Source: a virus
IMG/VR virus record: IMGVR_UViG_3300031673_000121
Coordinates: 1-44,675 of that record
Strand: one strand, 5' to 3'
DNA: 44,675 bases
Shown here: positions 9,721-18,115 of the stretch, piece after piece
Layout of the letters: each line of letters opens with the position of its first letter
Position numbering within the stretch: the stretch's first letter is position 1
Notes under the pieces: generated by a model
What the model saw: the letters and a program-made list of their open reading frames with translations, nothing else
What the model was told of the DNA's origin: nothing
Database searches by the model: none
Position numbers and translations under genes: made by a program

Positions 9721-12266
9721 CCTCGGAACCCCTTGGTCTTCGACATGATGGTCACGTACTGACGCACAGCTTCCACCTGGCTCTTCAAGAACGGGCTGAA
9801 CGGATCGATGATAGCATCATCCGCGACAGCTTTCTGAGACTTCACGGGAATTCCCAGGCCAAGGCCCTCGGTGAGGTCTTCCATGAAGGGCCCCGAACCA
9901 CGGTCAGGGAGAGCATCGGATGGTTCTTTAGCTAGTCCGAGGAAATCCTTTAGACACTGAGACGCCGTAGTTATCGGCCTCTTCGTGAGAGTGTCCGCAA
10001 ACGCCACCCGGTCATCGGCCTGCAGGTACCTCAAGTAGATGATGTTGGCCGCCAAGACCTGGTTGTCTACATGCCCACCCTCATCGACGCTTCGGGGTAT
10101 CAGCGAAAGGGAAGACCCAACGGCATCTCCCAACAGGGGTTTGTACACCTCGTCGGCAATGCTGGTTGGGCGGTACAGATAGCTCAACCAGTCCGGCTGG
10201 TCAGGGAACTTGTCGACCGGGTCGAACCCATCGACAAGAATGTCGGCTCGGTCCTTGCTCAGGACCGACTCCCTGTCTGCAGATACCTGGCGAACGGCTC
10301 TCTTCACGCTCTCTGCGGTAGGAACGACTGCCTTGTCGATCTCGGCTTGCCCTACCTTGATAAGCGCCTCCTCCAGCATGGACAGTTCATCGCTGGTCCC
10401 GATGCTGACTCCCGGGAGCAGGGAGAGCTCTCTGACCATGCCCAAGGAGAAAGTCGTTGTTGCTGCCCCCTGAGCCTGCAGACTGTGGTTGAGGGACACC
10501 AACTCTCCAGAGAAGATCGCGGTCTTGGAGAAGACCAGGGCCGGAAACCCCAGGACCAGATTGGGGTTGTACGGCCCGCTAACCCCGTTGATGGATCGTG
10601 GGGCCGACCTCTGCACCTCCAGCTTGTACTGTGCAATGTACGACATGTACTGGTGGACATCCGCATTCGCCGAGGTAGTGACCTTGTGCTTCTCCCGGGC
10701 TTTCTTCAGGAACTCCTGAAGTTCCTGAAGCTCTGCGAAGACAGCAGTGGACGCCGCCTTTTCTTGTCCCAGTGCGCCGGCACGGTCCTTAGGGTCGACG
10801 TACAGGGAGGCATATTCCGCGAACCCCATCTCCTCGAACGCCGGCACCACCCCAGTGATGTTTTCGTCGATGCTGCCTCCAGGGTCGGATATAAGAGTCT
10901 CGTACCTCTTTACCTGGACTGCGCTCTTGTCCTCTGTCTTGAGCAGATCCTCCGTTAAGACAGCCGTCGATGCGACGTCGTTAGAGGTTAGGCCTTCCCG
11001 GTCCAGGGCCGTCTCGAGTGCGTACGGGGCGTAGTAGCTGAGAGAAGAGAAGTCATTCACCGCGGGGTCAAGGCCAGGGAGCCCCTGAACCCGTAAGCGC
11101 AGCCTAGTAGGCTCCTGCAGAAACGCCCGAGAAGCGTTGAACCTGTCGAACTGGCACGGAAAAACGAGATTGCATGTCGGGGGCGGGAGGAAGAAGGTCT
11201 TGGGCTTGAAGACCACGTCCCGCTGAACATGCGTGACATCGAACACGCGCCCCTTGCCTTGAGCCTTGCTCAAGGCCGTCAGTGTCGTTCTGTCTGCCGC
11301 GGACAGCTGACTCGCAGAGGCGATCGTTTCTCCAAAATCGGGAAGAGAAGTAATCGAGGATCGGGTAGACCTGAACCCGCCCTCCGAGGATCCTGCCTTA
11401 ACGGCCACAGGGCGGAAGAAGTCTAAGGCACCCCCCGTACCTTCCGGGGGCTTAGTGTTGCGGAGCGTGTACGGAGGGGCAATAAGAGGTACCCAGTCGT
11501 AGTACACGAGCTGAAGGAACGTAGTCACAATCGAGGCCATAGTAGCGAACCCAGAAAGCTGCCCGGAGAACTTCTGCAGCAACACCTGCATGTCCAGGCT
11601 AGTGTCTACTAGCTTCTCGATGGCCGTGTCCGGGAGCATCGCTACTCTCTCGCCCAGGCGAAGGTTGACGTAGGCCCTCTCAATCTGAGAGTTGATCCTG
11701 GGGGAAAGCACGTTCCCGTTCTGGTTGTCGTTCATGTTGGCCATCAAGGATAGGGCGTTCATGATGGCGACCTGTACGCTACGGTTGTCCTTGGTCAAGG
11801 CCTGAACTACGTAGTCCCCGAACACCTGCGGCGTAGCGATGGGGATGGCCGTCATCACTCGAGGTTCGTTTAAGGGACCTCCAGAGACAAACGTAGCGAT
11901 CTCGTTGCCGCCCACAGAAGCCGGCGCCAGCTTCTCGATAAAGTACTGATAGATCGTCTCCCAGTAGTTGGTGAGCCCAACGCACTGCATGACAAAGCCC
12001 TTGGAGCCAGTGTCCTCGTGCAGGGAGTATGCAACGTACTCTCCCTCGAAGAGGAGCTCATACGGCTCCTCCACAGACTTCTTCACCACGACGTGGACCG
12101 GCGTTCTCGGCTGTATCGAAGTAGCCAGCGGTCCCGGCGGGATCTCGATGGCTGCCGAGACATGACTGTTCGGGCTGCCATTGACGGTGGCGCTGCGCAC
12201 GGGCACGCGCAAGCCCGCGACGTACAGCTTCATGTGCAGTCTTCGGGCGTGGGGAGTGCCGGTCAC
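9717..12266 (-). CDS. Baseplate hub-like tail protein (849 aa)
   Basis: The first 100 residues are beta-rich: 'LYVAGLRVPVRSATVNGSP', then 'VHVVVKK' and 'LLFEGEYVAYSLHED', then 'GFVMQCVGLTNYW'. This resembles the opening domain of gp27/gpD-type hub proteins, which form the ring holding the spike. The middle is mixed, and the C-terminal third is helical. At 849 aa it is about twice the usual hub length, so extra domains are likely. The annotated start is GTG at 12266 with an AGGA site close by; an ATG at 12233 (MKLYVAG) is an alternative that begins exactly at the beta domain but has a weak ribosome site. It follows tape measure and a 320-aa tail gene, as hubs normally do. The assignment rests on context plus fold-like pattern. 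Confidence 0.6.
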   Translation of the reverse strand: MTGTPHARRLHMKLYVAGLRVPVRSATVNGSPNSHVSAAIEIPPGPLATSIQPRTPVHVVVKKSVEEPYELLFEGEYVAYSLHEDTGSKGFVMQCVGLTNYWETIYQYFIEKLAPASVGGNEIATFVSGGPLNEPRVMTAIPIATPQVFGDYVVQALTKDNRSVQVAIMNALSLMANMNDNQNGNVLSPRINSQIERAYVNLRLGERVAMLPDTAIEKLVDTSLDMQVLLQKFSGQLSGFATMASIVTTFLQLVYYDWVPLIAPPYTLRNTKPPEGTGGALDFFRPVAVKAGSSEGGFRSTRSSITSLPDFGETIASASQLSAADRTTLTALSKAQGKGRVFDVTHVQRDVVFKPKTFFLPPPTCNLVFPCQFDRFNASRAFLQEPTRLRLRVQGLPGLDPAVNDFSSLSYYAPYALETALDREGLTSNDVASTAVLTEDLLKTEDKSAVQVKRYETLISDPGGSIDENITGVVPAFEEMGFAEYASLYVDPKDRAGALGQEKAASTAVFAELQELQEFLKKAREKHKVTTSANADVHQYMSYIAQYKLEVQRSAPRSINGVSGPYNPNLVLGFPALVFSKTAIFSGELVSLNHSLQAQGAATTTFSLGMVRELSLLPGVSIGTSDELSMLEEALIKVGQAEIDKAVVPTAESVKRAVRQVSADRESVLSKDRADILVDGFDPVDKFPDQPDWLSYLYRPTSIADEVYKPLLGDAVGSSLSLIPRSVDEGGHVDNQVLAANIIYLRYLQADDRVAFADTLTKRPITTASQCLKDFLGLAKEPSDALPDRGSGPFMEDLTEGLGLGIPVKSQKAVADDAIIDPFSPFLKSQVEAVRQYVTIMSKTKGFRG

Positions 12267-12280
12267 TGGGTCCTACTCTC

Positions 12281-13243
12281 TTAGGTGAGGTTGCTCAGCT
12301 TCTCGCCCCGCACGATAGCAACCTTGTCTTTCTCAAGCACCGCTTTCCGCAGCCGAGTGGCTCGCAGCATCCCTAGCTGAGAAAGAGTCCAAGTTGCAGT
12401 AATCGGATTGAGGACGTTGTCCTTGAGGTTGTTCGTCTCTCTGGTAATGAAGAACAAGAAGCTAAAAGGAATGTTCATAGGGTTGCTGGCGTCTTCCGTC
12501 ATCTGGAAGTTCAGCAGGTACCCTTCTCGTACAACATCCTCGTACGTCAGGATGGCTCGAGCGTTGTTCTCTACGCACTTGGTGCCGCGCAACTTAGTCT
12601 CGTAGAGCTCCTGAAACCTACCTCGCCAGTTGAACCTAGTGTCATCAGAGATATCCTGCCCATTGAACAGGACTCCTCCGTAGGTATAGATGTGTGGATT
12701 GCGATCAAAGAAATAGATGAGGTCTTGGTCAAAGGTCTGAAAGAGCTGGTACTTCTCCTGGCTAGCCTCGCTTGCACTTGCAAGAACGAACCTGTTCGTC
12801 GTAGCCCACGGTTGCTGCCTCTGCACAAAGGACTGGATAGTGATGGTGGCCTGAACAGGCGCCTTCTCGAGAAGCCCGATAGTCCTGGCAGAGTCAGCGT
12901 AATCCTCTTCCTTTGAAGCGGCAGGCACAATGGTGGACGCCGCCCCGAGTGAGGTATTTTTTACAAACGCGTCGTTGTCCTCGGGCCGGTAACGTACCAG
13001 GGTCTGGTTAGGGAGATTGACGAAGTAATTCCCATGCGCTGCCTCATTGCTGGCGATGCTGCGCTGTGCCCCCTTATCACTTAATCCTCTGATGTCAGCA
13101 AAAGCAGACTTACGAGAAGTCCCAACCCCGGCGATAGTCTGGCCACGCTGCTCGATGCCGCGCTGCTTGACGACCTTCGCAGTCATCTCGGGCAGGCTCG
13201 TGCGGCCCTCAGGTGCGCGGCGTTCAAGCGTAACAGTGGCCAT
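12281..13243 (-). CDS. Putative tail/baseplate protein after the tape measure (320 aa)
   Basis: ATG at 13243, just downstream of the tape measure gene. The N-terminal 60 residues are basic and low in predicted structure. The rest alternates aromatic-rich strands and turns: 'NYFVNLPNQTLVRYRPED', 'LIYFFDRNPHIYTYGG', 'GYLLNFQMTEDASNPM'. The final segment, 'PFSFLFFITRETNN', resembles the end of a tube- or hub-adaptor domain in which a conserved strand reports on a related ring fold. No catalytic motif is visible. Proteins coded between tape measure and hub usually cap the tube or form the tube-to-baseplate junction (for example T4 gp48/gp54), which is the most reasonable guess here. Confidence 0.55.
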   Translation of the reverse strand: MATVTLERRAPEGRTSLPEMTAKVVKQRGIEQRGQTIAGVGTSRKSAFADIRGLSDKGAQRSIASNEAAHGNYFVNLPNQTLVRYRPEDNDAFVKNTSLGAASTIVPAASKEEDYADSARTIGLLEKAPVQATITIQSFVQRQQPWATTNRFVLASASEASQEKYQLFQTFDQDLIYFFDRNPHIYTYGGVLFNGQDISDDTRFNWRGRFQELYETKLRGTKCVENNARAILTYEDVVREGYLLNFQMTEDASNPMNIPFSFLFFITRETNNLKDNVLNPITATWTLSQLGMLRATRLRKAVLEKDKVAIVRGEKLSNLT

Positions 13244-13255
13244 GACTGCCCTCTC

Positions 13256-16099
13256 TTACTTGTTCTTCTCGAGCCAGGTCTGTAGCGCCGTCACGGCTCT
13301 CTCCAGGTTACTCATCGTCCGCGACATCTCGGCCGCCCCGATCGCTCCTCCGACAGATCCAGAGGGTGCACCGCGGCCAAGCCCTTGCTTCACGCCGTGG
13401 GCCGACATCGTCAGCACGGCCAGCTTGTTCGCCTCTTGTGCCGAAAGTATCTTGTCGGCTCCAGCAGCAGCTATAAGTTCGTCCCGTCTCAGCCCCTGGT
13501 TATCCTTGGTGACTTCGCTAAACGCACTTACAGCTACGCCAGGGCCTGACCCTATCATCCCCATGATCTCTCTGTAGTCGCGACCCATGGGACCAAACGG
13601 TGTGTCGGCCAAGTCGGGATCTAGCAGAAGCTTGCTCGTGGCTCGCCGCAACGCTACCGCCGGATCCCTACTTACGTCTTCTCGATCGAGGAACCGGCGC
13701 GATTTCTTGAAACCACCAAGGTACTGGATGCCCGCCTGTGTCATGGAGGCGCTGACGGCTACGTCGCCATACTTGCCGACCTCTCCCATGAGAGTACCCA
13801 TCGTGGGGGCAAACACCCCCCCGAACCTTTGGCTTATCCAGTTTCCTACTTTCCCTCCCATGGAACCGCCAATGCGCTTTCCTCTCTGAGCGGGGTCGAA
13901 CATGCTGCCCACGATTTTTCTGTAAGCGTTCTCATCCCCATCCCCCATGCCCGCAGACTCAGCAAGCATGCGGTCGCGAAGCTCGAGCGCTTCTTTAGAC
14001 TTTGGATCCTTGATGATCGTACCGAACTCGGGCGCGTACTTCAGCAGAGCTTGGGACATCCCCTCTTGGTCCGTTACTTCCATACCCCCAAGCCCGTAGA
14101 TCAAGGCGTTGGCTGCGCTGTCAGCATCTTCAAGGTATTTGTCGATCACACCCTGGGCCGACATATTCGCGCCCATCTCCGCCAAGTCAGCAACCATGGT
14201 GTTTTTACCAGGCATACTCCCAGCAAGGATGTCCCCCGTGATGCGCATCGCGGGGGCACCTACACCGTAAATGCGGTCGTACACAGCGTTGTACATGCCG
14301 GCGCCGCCGCTGTAGACCGTCCTTCCCATAGCGGCCACCGTTTCGACCGTATCCCGAGCGCTGAACTGCCCGCCCGTGAAGCCCTTCCAGTTGTACGCAT
14401 ACGCTCCAGCCTTGTCGGCTACGGCCCCCAAAGAACTCATGATACCGCCTCGGGCCGATGCTCCCAGCATCCCCCCCCGACCGACCAGCCCACCCACGTA
14501 ACCAAAGTCTGCCTGCGCCGAGAGGGCCGCTTGCTCCATCAGAGCTTCCTGACGGGCAGCCATGGTCTCGGGCTTCAGCGTCCCTACGATAGCTCGGGCC
14601 ACGTCCGGGTTCGTGCCCAGGACAGAGGCCGCTCCCACCAGCATGCTCTCGGTGACCGGGCCCTTAGGGTTGATGTGCCGAGCTAGCGCCTGCCACGTTG
14701 ACGCCTGTGCAAGGGCTACTTCCTCGGGAGACGCCTGCGAGGCCACCCGCTGACGGTTGCCTGCGAACTCCAGCAGTGTCCCCATCGGGTTGGCACCGGA
14801 GAACACGTTGCCCATGGCCTGATGGAACGCCATTCCAGGCTCCACCGTGAACTTGCTCGGGTCCAGAGTCCCAGTCTCGGAGTCGTACGCCCCCAGCAAC
14901 GTGGCGCGCCCAAGAGGCCCCTCGAGGAACCCAAGCCCAGACATGGTCATGGCCTGTGCAGCCCGGGCGCGCCCACCAAGCTGCGTGATGGACTCCATGT
15001 CTACGGTCTTGTCTCTCAGGCCTAAGGTCACACCCTCGAAGTGAGCTCGAGTAGCGGACGCTCCATACTGCGCAGACATGCCGAGGTTGCCTACAGTCAT
15101 GCCAGCCCCGGCCTGAGACAGGGCGATGGCCTCTGCGTTCGTGATGCCAGTAAGGGCGGCGGTGGTGCGGGACATCCGGAGGGCCCCTACCGAACTTTCG
15201 ATGGACCCGAACCCAGAAGACTGCATGCTGGCAATGCTCTGCACAGCGTCGTTCAGCTCTACGTGCATCTCTTGTGCGATGCTCTTGGCGCCCCGCATCA
15301 AGCTGCGGAACTTGGTGCTGAACTCCTCCGCTGATCCAACCTGGCCGAAGGCCCCTTGCTCCAGCCCCGTGCGCAGTACTCCAGCAGCCTCAACACCGGA
15401 GAGCCCAGAGGATGCCTGGGCGCCCGAAAAGCTGTCGAGGTAGTCCTGGCCTTTGCCGATACCGAAACGGGCGCCTCCGGACGAAAGGGCCTGTCCGGCC
15501 ATGTACCTGCCGACGAAGGGGTCCATGACGGCGTCAGTTGCGGCCCCTGCCGCCGCTGCTCCAACAAGGCCCACAGCCATACCGGCAGCGCCGGCTCCTA
15601 GGTATGCTCCCCAGGACATCCCCGAAACAGCGGCGGCAGCCGTTGGCGCACCGGTAGCCGCCCACCCCGCACTCATACCCACACCAAAGCCAACCTGAGA
15701 GGCGACGACGTTCGGGACAGCCAGCCCAAGTCGATAGGAAGCGTCGGCGGTACTGTTGAAGATACTGTCCCGGTGAAGCTTTCCCCACTCCTCGACGTCG
15801 TACGAGCGCGGAGCCGTAAGTCCTGGCACCAGCCCACTGAGTATCGAGGCCGGCCGTCCGCCCAGGTCTTGCGTCGGGGTGGGCTGGAACATGACCGCGT
15901 TGATCAGCGCACCGGCGTCCCGGCTCATGGAGTTGAACCCGGCCCCGAACGCCCCGGCCGTCTGGTTCAAGCTGTAGGACGTACCGGCGAGCTCCAGCCC
16001 GATCTGCTGCTTGACCTGGGCGAGCTGGCTACGCAGTCCTTCTGGGTCAAGGACTACATCGAGCTCGAGGCGTTCGGTGGTGGTGTCTCCGGAGGCCAC
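13256..16099 (-). CDS. Tape measure protein (947 aa)
   Basis: GTG start at 16099, two bases after the frameshift-product stop, with GGAAGG upstream. The protein is glycine/alanine rich with a hydrophobic stretch at about residues 128-190 typical of the membrane-inserting part of tape measures. Helical and Gly-Ser segments alternate elsewhere, and 'SRTMSNLERAVTALQTWLEKN' ends it with a coiled coil. It lies directly after the frameshifted tail assembly chaperone, the near-universal order in tailed phages. Tape measures set tail length and are ejected with DNA. By the usual rule of about 0.15 nm per residue, 947 residues would match a tail of roughly 140 nm; this is an estimate, not an observation. 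No muramidase motif is obvious. Confidence 0.85.
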   Translation of the reverse strand: MASGDTTTERLELDVVLDPEGLRSQLAQVKQQIGLELAGTSYSLNQTAGAFGAGFNSMSRDAGALINAVMFQPTPTQDLGGRPASILSGLVPGLTAPRSYDVEEWGKLHRDSIFNSTADASYRLGLAVPNVVASQVGFGVGMSAGWAATGAPTAAAAVSGMSWGAYLGAGAAGMAVGLVGAAAAGAATDAVMDPFVGRYMAGQALSSGGARFGIGKGQDYLDSFSGAQASSGLSGVEAAGVLRTGLEQGAFGQVGSAEEFSTKFRSLMRGAKSIAQEMHVELNDAVQSIASMQSSGFGSIESSVGALRMSRTTAALTGITNAEAIALSQAGAGMTVGNLGMSAQYGASATRAHFEGVTLGLRDKTVDMESITQLGGRARAAQAMTMSGLGFLEGPLGRATLLGAYDSETGTLDPSKFTVEPGMAFHQAMGNVFSGANPMGTLLEFAGNRQRVASQASPEEVALAQASTWQALARHINPKGPVTESMLVGAASVLGTNPDVARAIVGTLKPETMAARQEALMEQAALSAQADFGYVGGLVGRGGMLGASARGGIMSSLGAVADKAGAYAYNWKGFTGGQFSARDTVETVAAMGRTVYSGGAGMYNAVYDRIYGVGAPAMRITGDILAGSMPGKNTMVADLAEMGANMSAQGVIDKYLEDADSAANALIYGLGGMEVTDQEGMSQALLKYAPEFGTIIKDPKSKEALELRDRMLAESAGMGDGDENAYRKIVGSMFDPAQRGKRIGGSMGGKVGNWISQRFGGVFAPTMGTLMGEVGKYGDVAVSASMTQAGIQYLGGFKKSRRFLDREDVSRDPAVALRRATSKLLLDPDLADTPFGPMGRDYREIMGMIGSGPGVAVSAFSEVTKDNQGLRRDELIAAAGADKILSAQEANKLAVLTMSAHGVKQGLGRGAPSGSVGGAIGAAEMSRTMSNLERAVTALQTWLEKNK

Positions 16100-16101
16100 A
16101 G

Positions 16102-17267
16102 CTACCTTCCATCTGCCCTACTGAAGCGGAACCCTACACCACGTAGGGACTTCAGCGTCTGCATGGAGCCGTCGTAGAAGTCCTGGCGCTCCTTGGCGAA
16201 GTGCGGGAACATCAGCTCGGCTGTCTCGACAGCTAGCTTGTTGGCCCTATCCAGATCGCCCACCGCAGCGGCAGCCTGAAGCTGGGCCTGGTTGAACCTG
16301 ACCCACTGCTGCTTATCCCACAGGTAGTACGCACACCACTGCTGGATGGGATCGAGGTTCTCGATCTCATCCCAGGAAGCCCTCTCCAGCAGAAGAGAGA
16401 ACTTCCACCAGACTAGATGTGCGAGCGGGCTTTTCCCAGGCGATCCTTCAGCTTCTGCACGGTCTCCTTCGTCGTCTTGTCGGGAAAGAGCATGGACACT
16501 GCCGTGAGGAACTTGTGGTACTCCCGGACAATGGCGCTGAACAGTGCGGCATCCAGGTCCTCCAGCTCCGCCATCCGGAGATCCCACCGGGAGGTCATCG
16601 GCGTGCCGTTGAGACCTAGAAGGCCTTGGGCCAGGCGCCTGATCTCGATGAACTCCGCTACGGCGTGGGGGAACGGGGTGATCCACTTGCTGTCAGGGTC
16701 ATCCGGGTTCTCGAGACGACCACGTCGGAACTGATCCACGTCCTTGCCGATCTCGGTAAGGTCGGACTTCTTCAGGCTGCGCACCGAGACGGAGTACGCG
16801 CCGTCGAGGATAGGCAGCTCCCGCATGACGTAGCCGTCGAGGATGAGCGCCCCCACGTCCAGATCGTCAGCCATCTCCAGGACCTCGAGGTCAAACGAAC
16901 TGATGGGGGGCTGTTCCGTCTTGGGGGGAGACTCGGTGTTGGCGGTCGCGCCTACGAAGCTGTTCAGCTCCCCCATGGCCGCTTCAAGGCTCTCGGGGGT
17001 GCCTGCCGGTTGTGCGGGCTCTTGCCCTTGTACCAAGGTCATGTTCTTGACAGCTCCCGCGGCCCGTTCGGCGGTAGCACGTAGGTGCTCCCTTGCCTGC
17101 TCCTCCCGAACGAACTGCGCCAGTTCTGCGGGGGAATGGTTCGGAACGGGGCCAACCATGCGGGTAGGAACCCGGGGAGGCGGCGGCGCCACTGATGGTC
17201 GGCCACCCCCAAGGCTTCCCGTGGGTTGCACAAGTCTTACCGACTTGGCAGCGTAATCCTCAGACAT
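16102..17267 (-). CDS. Tail assembly chaperone, -1 frameshift fusion product (about 388 aa)
   Basis: This is the lambda GT-like long form. The first 279 codons are shared with the zero-frame protein. A -1 slip on GGGAAAA then enters a frame that runs on for 109 residues to the TAG at 16102, adding 'SPLAHLVWWKFSLLLERASW', 'WCAYYLWDKQQWVRF' and an alanine-rich helix. The extra domain is tryptophan rich and ends two bases before the tape measure start. It has no plausible start codon and ribosome site of its own, because in that frame everything upstream of the slip site is an out-of-frame reading of the chaperone gene. Its codon-like composition and location mean it is reached by frameshifting. 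Confidence 0.85.
16413..17267 (-). CDS. Tail assembly chaperone, zero-frame product (284 aa)
   Basis: ATG at 17267 with AGGAAGG upstream. The N-terminal 130 residues are proline-, alanine- and glutamate-rich and probably disordered. The folded part (about 130-284) includes 'VGALILDGYVMRELPILDGAYSVSVRSLKKSD' in two strands and helices, and 'LGLNGTPMTSRWDLRMAELEDLDAALF'. This is the short, abundant member of the lambda gpG/gpGT-type pair, which wraps the tape measure during tail assembly and is absent from the finished virion. Between tail tube and tape measure is exactly where this pair belongs. Translation in frame ends at the TAG at 16413..16415. A fraction of ribosomes is expected to slip at 16431..16437 and make the longer protein. 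Confidence 0.85.
   Translation of the reverse strand: MSEDYAAKSVRLVQPTGSLGGGRPSVAPPPPRVPTRMVGPVPNHSPAELAQFVREEQAREHLRATAERAAGAVKNMTLVQGQEPAQPAGTPESLEAAMGELNSFVGATANTESPPKTEQPPISSFDLEVLEMADDLDVGALILDGYVMRELPILDGAYSVSVRSLKKSDLTEIGKDVDQFRRGRLENPDDPDSKWITPFPHAVAEFIEIRRLAQGLLGLNGTPMTSRWDLRMAELEDLDAALFSAIVREYHKFLTAVSMLFPDKTTKETVQKLKDRLGKARSHI
16431..16437 (-). promoter_or_regulatory. Programmed -1 ribosomal frameshift site, GGGAAAA
   Basis: On the minus strand the heptamer G GGA AAA lies in the exact X XXY YYZ register of the chaperone zero frame (CTG GGA AAA GCC). After slipping back one base the next codon is AGC. The heptamer is 15 bases before the zero-frame stop TAG. A Shine-Dalgarno-like AAGGA lies about seven bases upstream and could stimulate slippage, as in dnaX. 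The lambda G-GT site is GGGAAAG, one base different. Confidence 0.88.
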
Positions 17268-17302
17268 GTCTTCCTTCCTCAGCTCAGCTTGTCTTAGTAC
17301 AG

Positions 17303-17344
17303 AAAAGGCGCCCTAGCTGGAGCGTAGTTCCGGCTACGGGCACC
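17303..17344 (-). terminator. Probable intrinsic terminator after the tail tube gene
   Basis: In the 92-base gap between the tail tube and chaperone genes the minus strand can form GGTGCCC/GGGCGCC (7 bp with one G-U) continued by TAGC/GCTA and a short GGA/TCC helix, followed by TTTT. The U-tract is short, so partial termination is more likely than full. That would fit the large excess of tube over chaperone and tape measure needed in a virion. Confidence 0.6.
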
Positions 17345-17359
17345 TCCTCTGTTCAGGGC

Positions 17360-18088
17360 TCAGAACGCGCTGTTGACCTGCTCGTCAGCAACAGTCCCTT
17401 GCAGGTTCACCGGAACGACCTTGTCGAACTGGAGGTTGGTGGCCTCCGCAACCAGGACGCTCGAGGCGTTGATGTTCATGTTGTGCGAGTTGATCATGCA
17501 CTTCTCGAGGTAGCTCGCTGCCACCAGCTGGTCGCAGTTGTTCTTGAACATGATCAGGAGACCGATCGGAAGGTGGAACAGATCGGAAGCCAGGTTCAGG
17601 AACATGTGATCCTGCCCGGGGAGCTCCACGATCTTCTTGACGTCGCGGGCGTTGTTCCCGAAGCGAACCTCTCCGATAGGACCGTTGGTCGGGGCGGAGG
17701 CCCCCGGAAAGGGCAGGTAGTAGTTGTACATGACCTTCAGCAGGGAAGGCCCGTCGATCAGCACGCGGCTCAGCGAGCAGTTGTTGATGACCCGGCCCGG
17801 GATGAAGTACCGCCGGTCCGAGCCGATCTCGAAGATCGTCTGGAGCTGCTTGTTCTGCGCCAGGGCGAAGTTCTCCACGACACCGATCGGATGAGCGATG
17901 TCATCGAGCTGTGACGGGGGCACTCCGGGCCGCTGCTGCGCCGTGAACTTGGTAGACAGTTTCGGAGGCCCCGCAGCGAGCAACACGGATCCAGCCCGGA
18001 CGAACGACCCGTAGTCGTCGATCGAGGGCTGGACATGCTGCTCCTGGAACTTCCACTGGGAGACCTTGGGGACAGTCAGGTTCGGCAT
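17360..18088 (-). CDS. Tail tube protein (242 aa)
   Basis: ATG at 18088 with AAGGAG seven bases upstream, 27 bases after the sheath stop. The protein is a single beta-rich domain with a central helix. 'LDDIAHPIGVVENFALAQNKQLQTIFEIGSDR' and 'VLIDGPSLLKVMYNYYLP' fit the T4 gp19-like tube fold shared with Hcp-type tubes, in which hexamers stack to form the inner DNA channel. The end is 'INASSVLVAEATNLQFDKVVPV', a probable closing strand. Length is somewhat longer than T4 gp19 (163 aa), suggesting an insertion. Sheath immediately upstream and chaperone/tape measure immediately downstream make the assignment strong even without a search. Confidence 0.82.
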   Translation of the reverse strand: MPNLTVPKVSQWKFQEQHVQPSIDDYGSFVRAGSVLLAAGPPKLSTKFTAQQRPGVPPSQLDDIAHPIGVVENFALAQNKQLQTIFEIGSDRRYFIPGRVINNCSLSRVLIDGPSLLKVMYNYYLPFPGASAPTNGPIGEVRFGNNARDVKKIVELPGQDHMFLNLASDLFHLPIGLLIMFKNNCDQLVAASYLEKCMINSHNMNINASSVLVAEATNLQFDKVVPVNLQGTVADEQVNSAF

Positions 18089-18115
18089 GTTCGCTCCTTA
18101 GAAGTCGGCTTCCGG

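Noticed and set aside
16438-16686. Independent gene in the frame of the chaperone fusion
   Set aside because: The first 80 or so codons are an out-of-frame reading of the chaperone gene (Pro/Arg/Gly-rich), so only the part after the slip site is real.
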